NCBI GenBank assembly: GCA_964389545.1
Contig: CAYMDN010000004.1
Coordinates: 1-61,523 of the forward strand
DNA from: UMGS1781 sp964389545
GTDB taxonomy: Bacteria > Bacillota > Clostridia > TANB77 > CAG-508
Length of the DNA stretch: 61,523 bases
Direction: 5' to 3'
Positions 1 through 8,839 of this stretch are shown here, piece after piece (position 1 is the first letter of the stretch; each line of letters begins with the position of its first letter). Below the pieces are notes generated by a model that did not search any database, was not told where the DNA came from, and saw only the letters and a program-made list of their open reading frames with translations. A program made the translations under genes and the position numbers.

Positions 1-57
1 CCTCTTATCATTTGTTTCAACTAATAAACATGATTGTGGAAATTTTGTAACTTTCAT
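1..57 (-). CDS. MBL-fold metal-dependent hydrolase, N-terminal fragment
   Basis: Only the first 19 codons are inside the window; the gene runs off the left edge. The start reads MKVTKFPQSCLLVETNDKR, the usual opening strand pair of metallo-beta-lactamase-fold hydrolases of the UlaG/YtnP type (the next expected segment would be a LIDPG-like strand). A ribosome site (AGAAAGGTG) lies upstream of the ATG. The family assignment rests on this short N-terminus only. It is the last gene of a minus-strand run that includes the reductase upstream. Confidence 0.55.
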   Translation of the reverse strand, partial: MKVTKFPQSCLLVETNDKR

Positions 58-97
58 AAGTAATCAACACCTTTCTAATTTGATTTTTTGTATACTC

Positions 98-625
98 TTA
101 TTCTTTCATAACGCTATAATGCACTTGCAATATATCTTCTTTTTCTTTTATTACTTTTTCAAGTTTTAATTTATTTTCAAAATAGTTACCTTGAAATAGT
201 GGTATTCCTTTGTTTAATACAAATGGATTATAATTTAAAATTATATTATCTACTATACCTTTTTCCATAAAAGCATTATTTATAGTTGCTCCACCAGAAA
301 TAAGCAATTTATTATAGTTTAATTTCTTGCATGTTTCCAAACAATCATCTATAGAATTGCAATACCTAACATTTGGAAATTGGCTTTTTGTTTCATTTTT
401 ACTACTCAAAACAATTAAATTTATATCTTTCAAATCATCTAAATATTCTTCTCCCCAAGATATTATGTTGTCCCACGTTTTTCTACCCCATATAAGTACA
501 TCATATTCTTTTAAAAATTCTAGCATTATCTTCCAACCTCTATAAGATAAAAAATCCTCATTTCCATCTTCTGCTGCAATTAATCCATTAATAGAACACG
601 CCATTTCAATTGTTATTGTTTTCAT
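98..625 (-). CDS. Dihydrofolate reductase-like (RibD C-terminal family) protein
   Basis: A reductase of the DHFR/RibD C-terminal fold, presumably an NADPH-dependent oxidoreductase. Visible signs are the opening strand MKTITIEMACSINGLIAA, the WGRKTW segment that matches the family's GRxT nucleotide-binding motif, and LLISGGATINNAFM, matching the GG..l...L motif near the C-terminus. About 175 residues, full length for the single-domain family. The ATG at 625 is preferred over upstream GTG/ATG codons because GGGTGAT lies at the proper distance. The start overlaps the end of the dehydrogenase gene upstream, suggesting translational coupling. True substrate unknown; many such proteins are not folate enzymes. 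Confidence 0.8.
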   Translation of the reverse strand: MKTITIEMACSINGLIAAEDGNEDFLSYRGWKIMLEFLKEYDVLIWGRKTWDNIISWGEEYLDDLKDINLIVLSSKNETKSQFPNVRYCNSIDDCLETCKKLNYNKLLISGGATINNAFMEKGIVDNIILNYNPFVLNKGIPLFQGNYFENKLKLEKVIKEKEDILQVHYSVMKE

Positions 626-1556
626 ATTCATCACCCAAATATTTTTTTATACTATTCGCTAACTCAACATCCATTCTTTTTATTGCCTCTTTTGTTACTC
701 CTGCTATATGTGGAGTTACTATTACATTGTTTCTTTTTACATTTAATATTTCTTTATAATTTTCTGCATCAATGTCTAAACCAACATTAAAGGTATTATT
801 TTCATCTGCATATTTTATTAGTTCGTTCATATCTACTATTTCTGCTCTTGATGTGTTTATAAATGTTGCCGATTTCTTCATTAAGCTAATTTTATCTTTT
901 GATATTAAGTTTCTATTTTCATCATTTAATGGAATATTTACAGTTATAACATCTGAATTATTAAGTAATGTATCTAAGTCTATAAATTCTACACCTTGTT
1001 CTAATAAATCATTATGTTTTTCTGGATTTAAAGTGTTACAGTATATCTTCATATTAAAGACTTTTGCTATTTTTATTACTTCTTGTGATATTTTTCCTGC
1101 TCCTATTATTCCTATTGAACTATTATTTATATCGTTACTTCTTGCTGATAAGTCTTTTTTCGTTCCACCTTTAATAGCAATTTCGTTTGCTTCTATAATT
1201 CTTTTCTTTAAACTTAATATTAAAGAAAAAATATGTTCTGCTACTGATATTACATTTGATGTCTGACAATTGATTATTTTAATTAAGTCTGATTTTAAAA
1301 AACTTTTGTCTATATGGTCTATTCCTATAGATAATGTTGCTATTATTTTTTCTTTATCCACTACTTTTAGCATATCTTCTGTTAGTTTTTCTCGAACACC
1401 AATTATTAAAATATCATAGTCATTTAATAATCTTAATAATTCTTCTTTATTAGGCCTTTCTTCAGAAATTGATAAATCTAATTTTATTCCTGCATTTATT
1501 AATATTTCACATGCTTTTTTGTCTAAATCTTTAAATACGCTATATGCCTTTAACAT
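606..1556 (-). CDS. D-isomer-specific 2-hydroxyacid dehydrogenase
   Basis: NAD-dependent D-2-hydroxyacid dehydrogenase family, 316 residues, standard length. The Rossmann motif is GIIGAGKIS near residue 148, a GxGxxx variant of the usual GxGxxG. The catalytic arginine lies in INTSRAEIVD near residue 237, and the catalytic histidine in VTPHIAGVT near 288. The substrate cannot be read from sequence; phosphoglycerate, lactate or glyoxylate analogues are all possible. It overlaps the reductase downstream, is preceded by the phosphoribosyltransferase 15 bases away, and is probably in one operon with both. Confidence 0.85.
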   Translation of the reverse strand: MLKAYSVFKDLDKKACEILINAGIKLDLSISEERPNKEELLRLLNDYDILIIGVREKLTEDMLKVVDKEKIIATLSIGIDHIDKSFLKSDLIKIINCQTSNVISVAEHIFSLILSLKKRIIEANEIAIKGGTKKDLSARSNDINNSSIGIIGAGKISQEVIKIAKVFNMKIYCNTLNPEKHNDLLEQGVEFIDLDTLLNNSDVITVNIPLNDENRNLISKDKISLMKKSATFINTSRAEIVDMNELIKYADENNTFNVGLDIDAENYKEILNVKRNNVIVTPHIAGVTKEAIKRMDVELANSIKKYLGDEYENNNN

Positions 1557-1571
1557 TATTTTACTCCTTTA

Positions 1572-2165
1572 TTAAAAAAATATATTATCTTCTAAATCAT
1601 CTGGATGTTCTAATTCCATTTCTAAATCTTCCCAAGGAAATAAAGGATAAAAATACTCTATATTCAACTCTTCACACTTCTCTTTATCAAAATCATTATT
1701 ACCATTATAATAAAACGCTATATCTTCATATTCTATAATATCGTTAAAATTTCTACTACCATATTCTTTTGTTAAACAAACGTATAATATTTTGGCCTCT
1801 TTATATTTATTTTTTATTTCATTTATACATATCTCTACACTTGTTCCTGTACTGTGCATTGCTTCTACTACTAAAAATACTGGTTCTTTTTTATTTATCT
1901 CTATTGTATCAAATGGATTAAAAATCATCTCAATTTTATTATCGCCATTTTTATAAGCTATATGTTTAACTTGTATAGGCAAGAATTTTACAATATTTAA
2001 CTTATTAGAAATATATACTGCTGGCACCGCACCACTTCTTAATACCGGACATATATAATCTATTTTTATTTCATTATCTTGAATATATCTTCCTAACTGA
2101 TTGCATATTTTATCTATATATTGCAAGAATTCATTATGTTCCATTCTTTTATAATTTCTCTGCAT
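1572..2165 (-). CDS. Phosphoribosyltransferase-family protein
   Basis: 197 residues with a type I PRTase layout. The PRPP-binding loop is VFLVVEAMHSTGTSVE near residues 111-126, where two beta-strand hydrophobics precede acidic E and then TGTS, as in hypoxanthine/xanthine PRTases. An early PVLRSGAVPA loop would be the pyrophosphate-binding segment. The loop has one acidic residue where most family members have two adjacent ones (DD or DE), so activity is not assured. The acidic C-terminus is not part of the core fold. Substrate unknown. Confidence 0.7.
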   Translation of the reverse strand: MQRNYKRMEHNEFLQYIDKICNQLGRYIQDNEIKIDYICPVLRSGAVPAVYISNKLNIVKFLPIQVKHIAYKNGDNKIEMIFNPFDTIEINKKEPVFLVVEAMHSTGTSVEICINEIKNKYKEAKILYVCLTKEYGSRNFNDIIEYEDIAFYYNGNNDFDKEKCEELNIEYFYPLFPWEDLEMELEHPDDLEDNIFF

Positions 2166-2213
2166 TTCATACTCTCCTTATAAATCTATATAATTATTTA
2201 TCAAAATCAAATA

Positions 2214-3578
2214 TTACACATCCTGTTTTAGTTGTAGCACTGCTACGCACTCAATATGACTTGTATATGGGAACATATCCACTGGTTGAATTTCTTCTAT
2301 TATATATTTGTCACTTAAAATTTTTAAATCTCTTGCAAGTGTAGCTGGATTACAACTTATATATATTATTTGTTCTGTTTCTAATTCTCTTAATATATTA
2401 ACGGTGTTGCTATCTAATCCTTTTCGTGGTGGATCTACAAATATAGTATTTGGTTTTATTTTTTCTTTTTCTAAAATCTGAGGTAATATTTTTTCAACAT
2501 CACCCGCGTAGAACTCCATATTATTGATATTATTAAGTTTCGCATTATCTATAGCATCTCTTATTGCTTCTTCGACAATTTCCACGCCATATACTTTTCT
2601 AAAATATTTAGATGCAAAGATACCAATTGTTCCTATTCCACAATATAAATCAAGAGCTATATTATTTTTATCTGTATTTACGTGTTTCATTGCAGTATTA
2701 TATAATATTTCCGTCTGAATTGGATTTACTTGATAAAATGACAATGATGAAATTTTGAATTTATATTCTCCTATCAAGTCATATATGAATCCATCTCCAT
2801 AGATAATTTTATTTTCGTCGCCAAGTATTACATTTGTGTTTTTAGTATTATAATTGATGATTATTGTCTTAATGTTTGTATGTTTTTTTGTTATTTGTTC
2901 AGCAAATTCATCTTCTGTTTTGAATTTTCTGTCATTTACAATTATTGTTAATAAAACTTCGTCAGTTTTCAATCCTATTCTTAAGAATATATGTCTTACA
3001 GTGCCTTTTTGTGTTGTCTCGTTGTAAATAGATATATTGTTTGTCTTCATGTAATCAAAAACATCCCTTGCAATTTGTTCGCATTTTTCATTTTGTATGT
3101 AGCATTTGGTAATTGGAATAATATTGTGACTTCTATTTGCATAAACTCCCATAACAGGTTCATTATTTTTATTTACTCCTATAGGATATTGTAATTTATT
3201 TCTATAAAATAAGGGATTTTCCATTCCAATAACGTCATTAACTGGTAATGCTTTGCCAAAATTTTTGTATATGCAGTTCTCGACTATTGATTTTTTTATA
3301 TTTAAAGTTTCTTTATATTCAATATGTCTTAAATTACATCCTCCACATTTTTGATAATCTTTACATTCACTCTCTACTCTGTATGTAGTGGGTTCAATTA
3401 TTCTTAATAACTTTCCATACGCATAACTCGATAAAACTTTTAAAATTTTAATCTCTGCTTTTTCACCTACTATTGCACCATCAATAAAGATAGGAAAATT
3501 ATCAATTTTTGCAATTCCTTCACCTTGGTATCCATTATCTATAATTGTTACTTCATATACTTCATTTTTCTTTACCAT
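2214..3578 (-). CDS. rlmD: 23S rRNA (uracil-5-)-methyltransferase, RumA/RlmD family
   Basis: Adds a methyl group from SAM to C5 of a uridine in RNA. Domain order: TRAM RNA-binding domain (about residues 1-60), iron-sulfur cysteines in CKDYQKCGGCNLRH (70-90) with a fourth near CYIQNEKC (~160), a central RNA-recognition part, and the Rossmann methyltransferase with ALDLYCGIGTIGIF (~310), DPPRKGLD (~380) and the catalytic cysteine in IYISCNPATLARDL (~410). 454 residues is full length. Clostridia carry several paralogs (RlmD/RlmCD/TrmA-like), so the exact target uridine is uncertain. Confidence 0.9.
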   Translation of the reverse strand: MVKKNEVYEVTIIDNGYQGEGIAKIDNFPIFIDGAIVGEKAEIKILKVLSSYAYGKLLRIIEPTTYRVESECKDYQKCGGCNLRHIEYKETLNIKKSIVENCIYKNFGKALPVNDVIGMENPLFYRNKLQYPIGVNKNNEPVMGVYANRSHNIIPITKCYIQNEKCEQIARDVFDYMKTNNISIYNETTQKGTVRHIFLRIGLKTDEVLLTIIVNDRKFKTEDEFAEQITKKHTNIKTIIINYNTKNTNVILGDENKIIYGDGFIYDLIGEYKFKISSLSFYQVNPIQTEILYNTAMKHVNTDKNNIALDLYCGIGTIGIFASKYFRKVYGVEIVEEAIRDAIDNAKLNNINNMEFYAGDVEKILPQILEKEKIKPNTIFVDPPRKGLDSNTVNILRELETEQIIYISCNPATLARDLKILSDKYIIEEIQPVDMFPYTSHIECVAVLQLKQDV

Positions 3579-3627
3579 AATAAAAACCTCTATATATTTT
3601 TATCATACAGAAGCGTATTTGTAAAGC

Positions 3628-3660
3628 AAAAAAAGCATATTATTAATCTAATATGCTTTT
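3628..3660 (-). terminator. Rho-independent terminator after the AI-2E exporter gene
   Basis: On the minus strand AGCATATTA pairs with TAATATGCT around a short loop, followed by a run of T. The stem overlaps the last codons of the gene. Confidence 0.75.
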
Positions 3661-4735
3661 AATAAATCCATTTTCAATCATTGTTTTAAAAACGTTCTTC
3701 AATATTATAAATATTATTGGTCCAACAAACAATCCTAGTACTCCAGTAAATTTAAATCCTGTATACATTGCAATTAGTGTAAATATAGGATGAATTCCTA
3801 TGTTACTACTTACTATTTTTGGTTCAGTTAGTTGCCTAACTATTGATGCAATCGCATATAAAATCAGTATATATACGCCTAATTTAAAATTTCCATTTAA
3901 AGCAAGTATTATTGCCCATGGCACCATGACTGTTCCAGACCCTAATATCGGTAATGCGTCTACTAATCCAATTCCTATTGCAGTAAGTAACGGGTACTGA
4001 ATATTATTTCCTGTAAATTTTAGGATGTATAATCCGTATTAAAACCACAAAAAATGATATTATTACGAGTATAATTTCTGCTTTTATATAATCTCCTAGA
4101 CTCTTTATTATATTTCTAAGATGCGAACCTAACTTTTTAACCCATAAACTTGGTAAATGATGTTCCATTTGATCAAGAATATACATTCTATCTGTGCAAA
4201 TAAAATATGTTGCTAATATTGTTATAAAAAAGTAAATTAGAAATGCAGGTATCAATGAAATAACATGTGTAATTTTTGTTAAAAAGTCATATATATAATT
4301 TGTAGCCTTATTTATTAATTTATCAGATGAATTTTCAAATATATTTATAACTTGATCTGGAATATTTATTTCTCGTGTTCTAATTTTATTGGTAATTTCA
4401 TTAACTTTGTTTGTACCTAGCTCAATATAGGCATTTAAGCCTTGTAATAAATTTGCACTTTCAGTTATTAGACAAAACATTCCACATGCTATTAAGCCAA
4501 TTATTATCGCAAATACAAAAAATATTACTCCCACTGCAACTTTTTTTCTTGTTATGTTAGTTTTCTTTACGATAAATTTAATTAAAGGTTCTAACATTAT
4601 TGCTATAATAAAAGCAATAAGAAATGGCATATAAAAAATCATCAATTTAAAGCTTAAATATAAAATTATTAAAGTTAAGATAAACAATATAATTCGTTTT
4701 ACTACTCTTGTCCAATATCCAATGTCAATTACCAT
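3643..4735 (-). CDS. AI-2E family transporter, joined across a +1 frameshift at CGG
   Basis: Polytopic membrane protein of the AI-2E exporter (YdbI/PerM) family. The first 233 codons give the N-terminal membrane segments and the soluble loop. Codon 234 is CGG at 4036-4034, and the zero frame stops nine codons later. Skipping the C continues as GLYILKFTGNNIQYPLLTAIG and on to LVDALPILGSGTV and the PW segment, the family's most conserved region, giving 363 residues in all, a normal length. A single added C before a glycine codon explains the break. Either this is a pseudogene or sequence error, or CGG is read as a +1 shift as at four other CGG codons in this window; the latter is favoured. Confidence 0.8.
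4034..4036 (-). other. CGG +1 frameshift site 1 (AI-2E transporter)
   Basis: Zero-frame context is ATA CGG ATT. Dropping the C gives ATA GGA TTA and restores the conserved reading frame. Confidence 0.75.
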
Positions 4736-4793
4736 ATACTATCCTTCTCCTATGTAATTTAACATTGGTCTACTGCTAGACCAATGTTTTATC

Positions 4794-5237
4794 CTATTCG
4801 TTATTTTTTGTATCATTACCACATTTACATATTCCTTCAGTAGTTTCTCCAACTTTTTCTTTATTAATTTCCTTATGGTTAGCTATATCCGCCAAAGTTA
4901 ATATACCAACTATTATTTCATTTTCTATAACTGGAATTCTCTTCACTTGGCAATCACACATTAATCTTGTAGCATTTTCAATATTTTCTTCAGGCTCTAT
5001 TGAATATATTTTTGTTGTCATTATTTCACTTACTGGTGTAGTGTTTAAATCTTTATCACAAGCTATTCCTCTTAATACTAAATCTCGATCTGTTATTAAA
5101 CCAACTATTATATCATTAGCATTACATACTGGAATACAGCCAACATGTTTATCTTTCATTATTTTAGCCACATCAGCTAACGTTGTTTCTGGTTTTACGC
5201 AAGAAATTTGTGTACACATACATTCTTTTACTTTCAT
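4794..5237 (-). CDS. Tandem CBS-domain protein
   Basis: 147 residues made of two CBS motifs: CMCTQISCVKPETTLADVAKI with VGLITDRDL, then VSEIMTTKIYSIEPEENIE with VGILTLADIA. Stand-alone CBS pairs of this size bind adenine nucleotides or related ligands and often act as stress or energy sensors. A cysteine-containing tail (CKCGND) follows the second domain and could bind metal. Preceded by an AAAGGAGAAT ribosome site. It is the only gene between the exporter and a coat-like protein and may be in the same transcript. Confidence 0.85.
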   Translation of the reverse strand: MKVKECMCTQISCVKPETTLADVAKIMKDKHVGCIPVCNANDIIVGLITDRDLVLRGIACDKDLNTTPVSEIMTTKIYSIEPEENIENATRLMCDCQVKRIPVIENEIIVGILTLADIANHKEINKEKVGETTEGICKCGNDTKNNE

Positions 5238-5303
5238 ATTATTCTCCTTTCAAATTAATATATTATTATTATTAATTATTGAAAGAAAAATATTCACTAC
5301 AAA

Positions 5304-5819
5304 TTAATATGGTCTCCAACTTCCTCGTTGTTCATACATTGGAAATTGTTGCCTTGGAAATGTATTCCTGTTCAATCGCTGTAATTCTCGTATGATTAGA
5401 ACCTTGATTAGGTTCCTAACTAAATAATTATCCCTTTGATTTGCAATGTTTGCCTCAGCTGTTTCTCTTGCATTTGGATTTCTCACATCTCCATTTTTTA
5501 GCTGGGTTCTCTGCATTGTAGCGGTATTATTTTGTGTTTGTGCCTCAGTATCTTCTATATTTCTATAAATCTCATTTGCCATTTCATCTATCAATTCTTT
5601 AGTAATATGTCTTTGACTATTCTGAGAACATACCTTACATATCATTGGATAGATTATTTTATATATTTCTGGATACATATCATTTAAATATTCCATATTA
5701 TTAGGTTGATTATTTCTATAATAGGGATCATAGTAGTAATCATTATATGTATTTGCATAAATATTGTTAGGCATTTGATTATTTCCCAGCACATTTCTCA
5801 TATATTCCTCGTATTCCAT
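5304..5819 (-). CDS. Hypothetical protein rich in Asn, Tyr and Arg, possibly spore-associated
   Basis: 171 residues. The N-terminal 45 residues are an N/Y-rich low-complexity stretch (NDYYYDPYYRNN). Then comes a compact helical core, YPEIYKIIYPMICKVC followed by ITKELIDEMANEIYRNIED. The tail is R/Q/P-rich and ends in RGSWRPY. I recognise no named domain. The YPEIY..YPM.CK.C segment resembles small proteins found in spore formers, which with its tyrosine/asparagine bias suggests, but does not prove, a coat or crust role. Strong AAGGAGGT ribosome site. Confidence 0.55.
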   Translation of the reverse strand: MEYEEYMRNVLGNNQMPNNIYANTYNDYYYDPYYRNNQPNNMEYLNDMYPEIYKIIYPMICKVCSQNSQRHITKELIDEMANEIYRNIEDTEAQTQNNTATMQRTQLKNGDVRNPNARETAEANIANQRDNYLVRNLIKVLIIRELQRLNRNTFPRQQFPMYEQRGSWRPY

Positions 5820-5903
5820 GTTTTACCTCCTTTTTAATATACACGTATACATCTCTATTTTATGCATACATATTAAAAAAATTACTAGACATATTTTTGT
5901 TTA

Positions 5904-5921
5904 TGTGATATTATCATCACA
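5904..5921. promoter_or_regulatory. Perfect dyad upstream of the small acidic gene
   Basis: TGTGAT, six bases, ATCACA: a perfect inverted repeat just before the GAGGTGAT ribosome site of the gene at 5941 and in the divergent gap from the 5819 gene. Could be an operator or an mRNA hairpin; no regulator identified. Confidence 0.3.
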
Positions 5922-5940
5922 TATTAATGAGGTGATTTTA

Positions 5941-6123
5941 ATGGATGAAAAAGAGGATATCGAAGTAGTTCTTAATGATGATAATAATTTGGAGATTTCT
6001 CCAGTTTATGAACATTTAAATATTGCTAAACCTCAGCCTAAGGAGAATATAGAAGAGATTATTATTCCAGAAGTTACAGAATTAAATAACGAAACAGAAA
6101 GAAAAGAAGAACAGGATAATTAG
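5941..6123 (+). CDS. Small acidic hypothetical protein
   Basis: 60 residues from ATG at 5941, with GAGGTGAT six bases upstream. The sequence is dominated by D, E and N (MDEKEDIEVVLNDDNN) with an IIIPEVTELN segment and no membrane span. No family recognised. It is transcribed away from the coat-like gene and ends in a hairpin shared with the convergent repeat-protein gene. Confidence 0.6.
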   Translation: MDEKEDIEVVLNDDNNLEISPVYEHLNIAKPQPKENIEEIIIPEVTELNNETERKEEQDN

Positions 6124-6140
6124 TTTCCTGTTCTTCTTTT
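6106..6140. terminator. Bidirectional terminator
   Basis: GAAGAACAGGA pairs perfectly with TCCTGTTCTTC over a 9-base loop, with A and T runs on either side. It lies between convergent genes. Confidence 0.85.
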
Positions 6141-6144
6141 AGTA

Positions 6145-8691
6145 TTATAATTCTTCGCCCAAATAAACATGGCCGTTTGGAGATTTTTTTATTTTTCTTT
6201 TCTTTTCTAGTTCATCAGTCATAAGATTTATTAATTCTATTTCTGTTAAATTAAATTTATGCTGTACATACCTTAATGTAGCCTTTCTTTTCATACCGCT
6301 TAATAGACAAATATGTATTGCATCTATCGGTGTTGTTTCTTTGCCTATTTGTTCATCTACTATTTCATTCTTGTATAATGCTTCTTTTTCGGTATTATTC
6401 TTTGATTTTAGTCTTGTATATCTTGTTACACCTGGTTCAATTTCTTCATCTAATGATACGTTGCTTCTTCTTGATTTTATTAGAGAGAGATGTTGATGTG
6501 TTACCGCGACTTTTGCCCATCTTCTCATTAAGTCAAATGCCATATCCTCCGCAAAATTCAAAACGACGTCACCTTTGTCTAAAAGTTGTATTAATATTTC
6601 TTGTGCAATATCCTCTGAATGCGCTGTTGTATGTAGTTTTTTCCCGATTATATGGCTATGAGTATGTATTGCATTGCATATTCTATCAATATATTTTTCT
6701 AAAAACCAATCTGGCGTCTTTGTTATTCCTATAAAAATTCTACCTTGTGTATCTAAGGTATTTATCAGATTTTCCACTATTGTTTCATTGTCCTTATAAA
6801 TACTATTAAGTATATCTATTACAGAACATTCGTACCTTTTTGCCAATGCTTCTAATTCATCTTTGCTATAAAATCTATTTTTATTTAGACTATGTGCAAC
6901 TCTATCATCAAATTGTTTTTCAAAGTTTATTCTAGCTCTTTCTCCTGGATTATTTTTTATCTTTAAATAAAGATTATAACCTATACCTAACAACTTTGCA
7001 AAATCAGCTTCACTCATTTTATCTTCAAAATCTGCATATATCTCTAAAAAATCTTTATATTCTATACGTGATTCTGCTAATCCACTAGTTTTTAGTAATT
7101 CTATAATTTCTTCTTTTTCTTCTGCTGATAGTTCCCCATACTCATCTTTTAAGACAAATGTTCTTAATTTAGTATTTTTTATACTTGTGTAATTAGCATA
7201 ATTAATACCAATTATATCAGCAAATTCTACTTCTGATAAATCACTTCCAAATTGAGAATACAATGTTAAGAACTCGCTATATGCTATTAATCTATGTTCG
7301 TATCCTGCCTCTCTTACTGCTTCTCGTATTTGTGCTTTTCTATCATCAGTTGCGATATCATATGTTGTTTTAAAGGCAACTGTTTTTACTCCTCTGTTTT
7401 TCATTGCCTGAAAATTAAACTGATTTATTCCTAACAGCTCTGCAAATTCTACTTCTGATAATTCTATTTTATATGGTTCATATAAAGCTAAGAAATCTTT
7501 ATATACTATTGATTGATTTTCTATATTTTTTGTTCTCATTAGGTTACTAATTTCTTGTTTTCTTTCTTCTGTTGCTCCAGTATATGTAGTTCTTAATACA
7601 GTAGCTCTTTGTTTTCCACCTTTCATTGTTCTAAAACTACTTCCTGTCATTCCTAAAATAGTTGCAAAATTCAATTCTGTAATTTCTTCTTTATATGGTT
7701 CATATAGGGTTAAAAATTCTTCATATGTAATACTTTTATTTCTATATCCCTTTTCTTCTACATCACTTATTATTCTTCTTTCTAATTGCCCATCAAACTC
7801 GTCAGGTTTCAAAATAACGACTTTTTTGTTTCTCACCCTCATGTTATATATATATTCTCTACGTACACCTAAAATTTCCGCAAATTTTGTTTCTGTCATA
7901 ATTGCTTTATATGGTTCATATAAAGTTAAAAATTCTTCATATGTTACAGATCTGTTCTCGTAACCAGCTTCTATTAATATGGTTCGTATCCTAACTATAT
8001 TTTCAGGTGTTAACTCTGGCATCTTTGTTGTTAAAATTTCTACTTGTGCATCTTGGTTATTCTTTAGCCTATTGTACGTTTTATATGTTATTCCTAGTAT
8101 AGTTGCAAAATCTGCCTCTGAAATTTCAGTTTTATATGGTTCATATAACGTATAGAATGTTTTTTGATCTATTTTGGTATCTGAATACCCTCTTTTTATA
8201 AAATCTTCTCGTATTTCTACTCTTCTTTCTTGTGATAATGGTGCAAACTTTTGCTTTAATATTCTAGCGCCTTGTTTCCCTGATTTTAATGCCTTATAAT
8301 TTGAGTTTGATAGCCCTAATATATCCGCAAAATCCATCTCTGACATTTCATCTTTATATGGATTATATAGTTCTAAAAATTCATCATATCTAATGCTCTT
8401 TGGTTTTAATCCTTGTTTTATTAATATTTCTTTTATTTCTGCTTTTCTTTCTTCTGATGCTTTGCCATATCTTGTTTTAAGTATGGTTGCTCTATATCCT
8501 TTTGATTTAAAGGTAGCGAATGAACTATACGTTAATCCTATTATTTCTGCAAAATCTACCTCTGACATCTCATTCTTATATGGCTCATATAATTCTTGAA
8601 ACTCTTTATATGTGATTTTTTTCTCTTTATATCCCTTATCTATTAAAGAAGCAACTATTCTACCCTTTTCTTCTTCAAAATTATAGTTCAT
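6145..8691 (-). CDS. Eight-repeat HTH-like protein with possible sigma-factor-like C-terminus
   Basis: 848 residues. From about residue 20 to 620 there are eight tandem units of roughly 70-75 residues, each with a YEEFLxLYEPYK segment, then (S/T)E.dFAeiLG and a variable stretch like TYSSFATFKSK, then I/VLKTxY. The SEadFAeiLGItyktYnrLK part reads like a helix-turn-helix with the recognition helix as its most variable part. The C-terminal 200 residues contain SEDIAQEILIQLLDKG, reminiscent of sigma region 2, and later an HTH-like segment. No named family recognised. Ribosome site AAAGGA precedes the ATG. A DNA-binding repeat protein is inferred, not shown. Confidence 0.6.
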   Translation of the reverse strand: MNYNFEEEKGRIVASLIDKGYKEKKITYKEFQELYEPYKNEMSEVDFAEIIGLTYSSFATFKSKGYRATILKTRYGKASEERKAEIKEILIKQGLKPKSIRYDEFLELYNPYKDEMSEMDFADILGLSNSNYKALKSGKQGARILKQKFAPLSQERRVEIREDFIKRGYSDTKIDQKTFYTLYEPYKTEISEADFATILGITYKTYNRLKNNQDAQVEILTTKMPELTPENIVRIRTILIEAGYENRSVTYEEFLTLYEPYKAIMTETKFAEILGVRREYIYNMRVRNKKVVILKPDEFDGQLERRIISDVEEKGYRNKSITYEEFLTLYEPYKEEITELNFATILGMTGSSFRTMKGGKQRATVLRTTYTGATEERKQEISNLMRTKNIENQSIVYKDFLALYEPYKIELSEVEFAELLGINQFNFQAMKNRGVKTVAFKTTYDIATDDRKAQIREAVREAGYEHRLIAYSEFLTLYSQFGSDLSEVEFADIIGINYANYTSIKNTKLRTFVLKDEYGELSAEEKEEIIELLKTSGLAESRIEYKDFLEIYADFEDKMSEADFAKLLGIGYNLYLKIKNNPGERARINFEKQFDDRVAHSLNKNRFYSKDELEALAKRYECSVIDILNSIYKDNETIVENLINTLDTQGRIFIGITKTPDWFLEKYIDRICNAIHTHSHIIGKKLHTTAHSEDIAQEILIQLLDKGDVVLNFAEDMAFDLMRRWAKVAVTHQHLSLIKSRRSNVSLDEEIEPGVTRYTRLKSKNNTEKEALYKNEIVDEQIGKETTPIDAIHICLLSGMKRKATLRYVQHKFNLTEIELINLMTDELEKKRKIKKSPNGHVYLGEEL

Positions 8692-8791
8692 ATACTTTTC
8701 CTTTCGTAAAATTATTTTATGTGGTTAGCATCAAGTCACCACATACATATATTATACCATAATTAACATAATATTGCAATTTAGCAAAAAA

Positions 8792-8829
8792 ATAGAATCT
8801 TTCGACTACAATTTGTCAAAAGATTCTAT
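8792..8829. terminator. Terminator after pyruvate kinase
   Basis: ATAGAATCTTT and AAAGATTCTAT form a stem with T-rich sequence on the minus-strand 3' side. Confidence 0.75.
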
Positions 8830-8839
8830 AAAAAATTAG

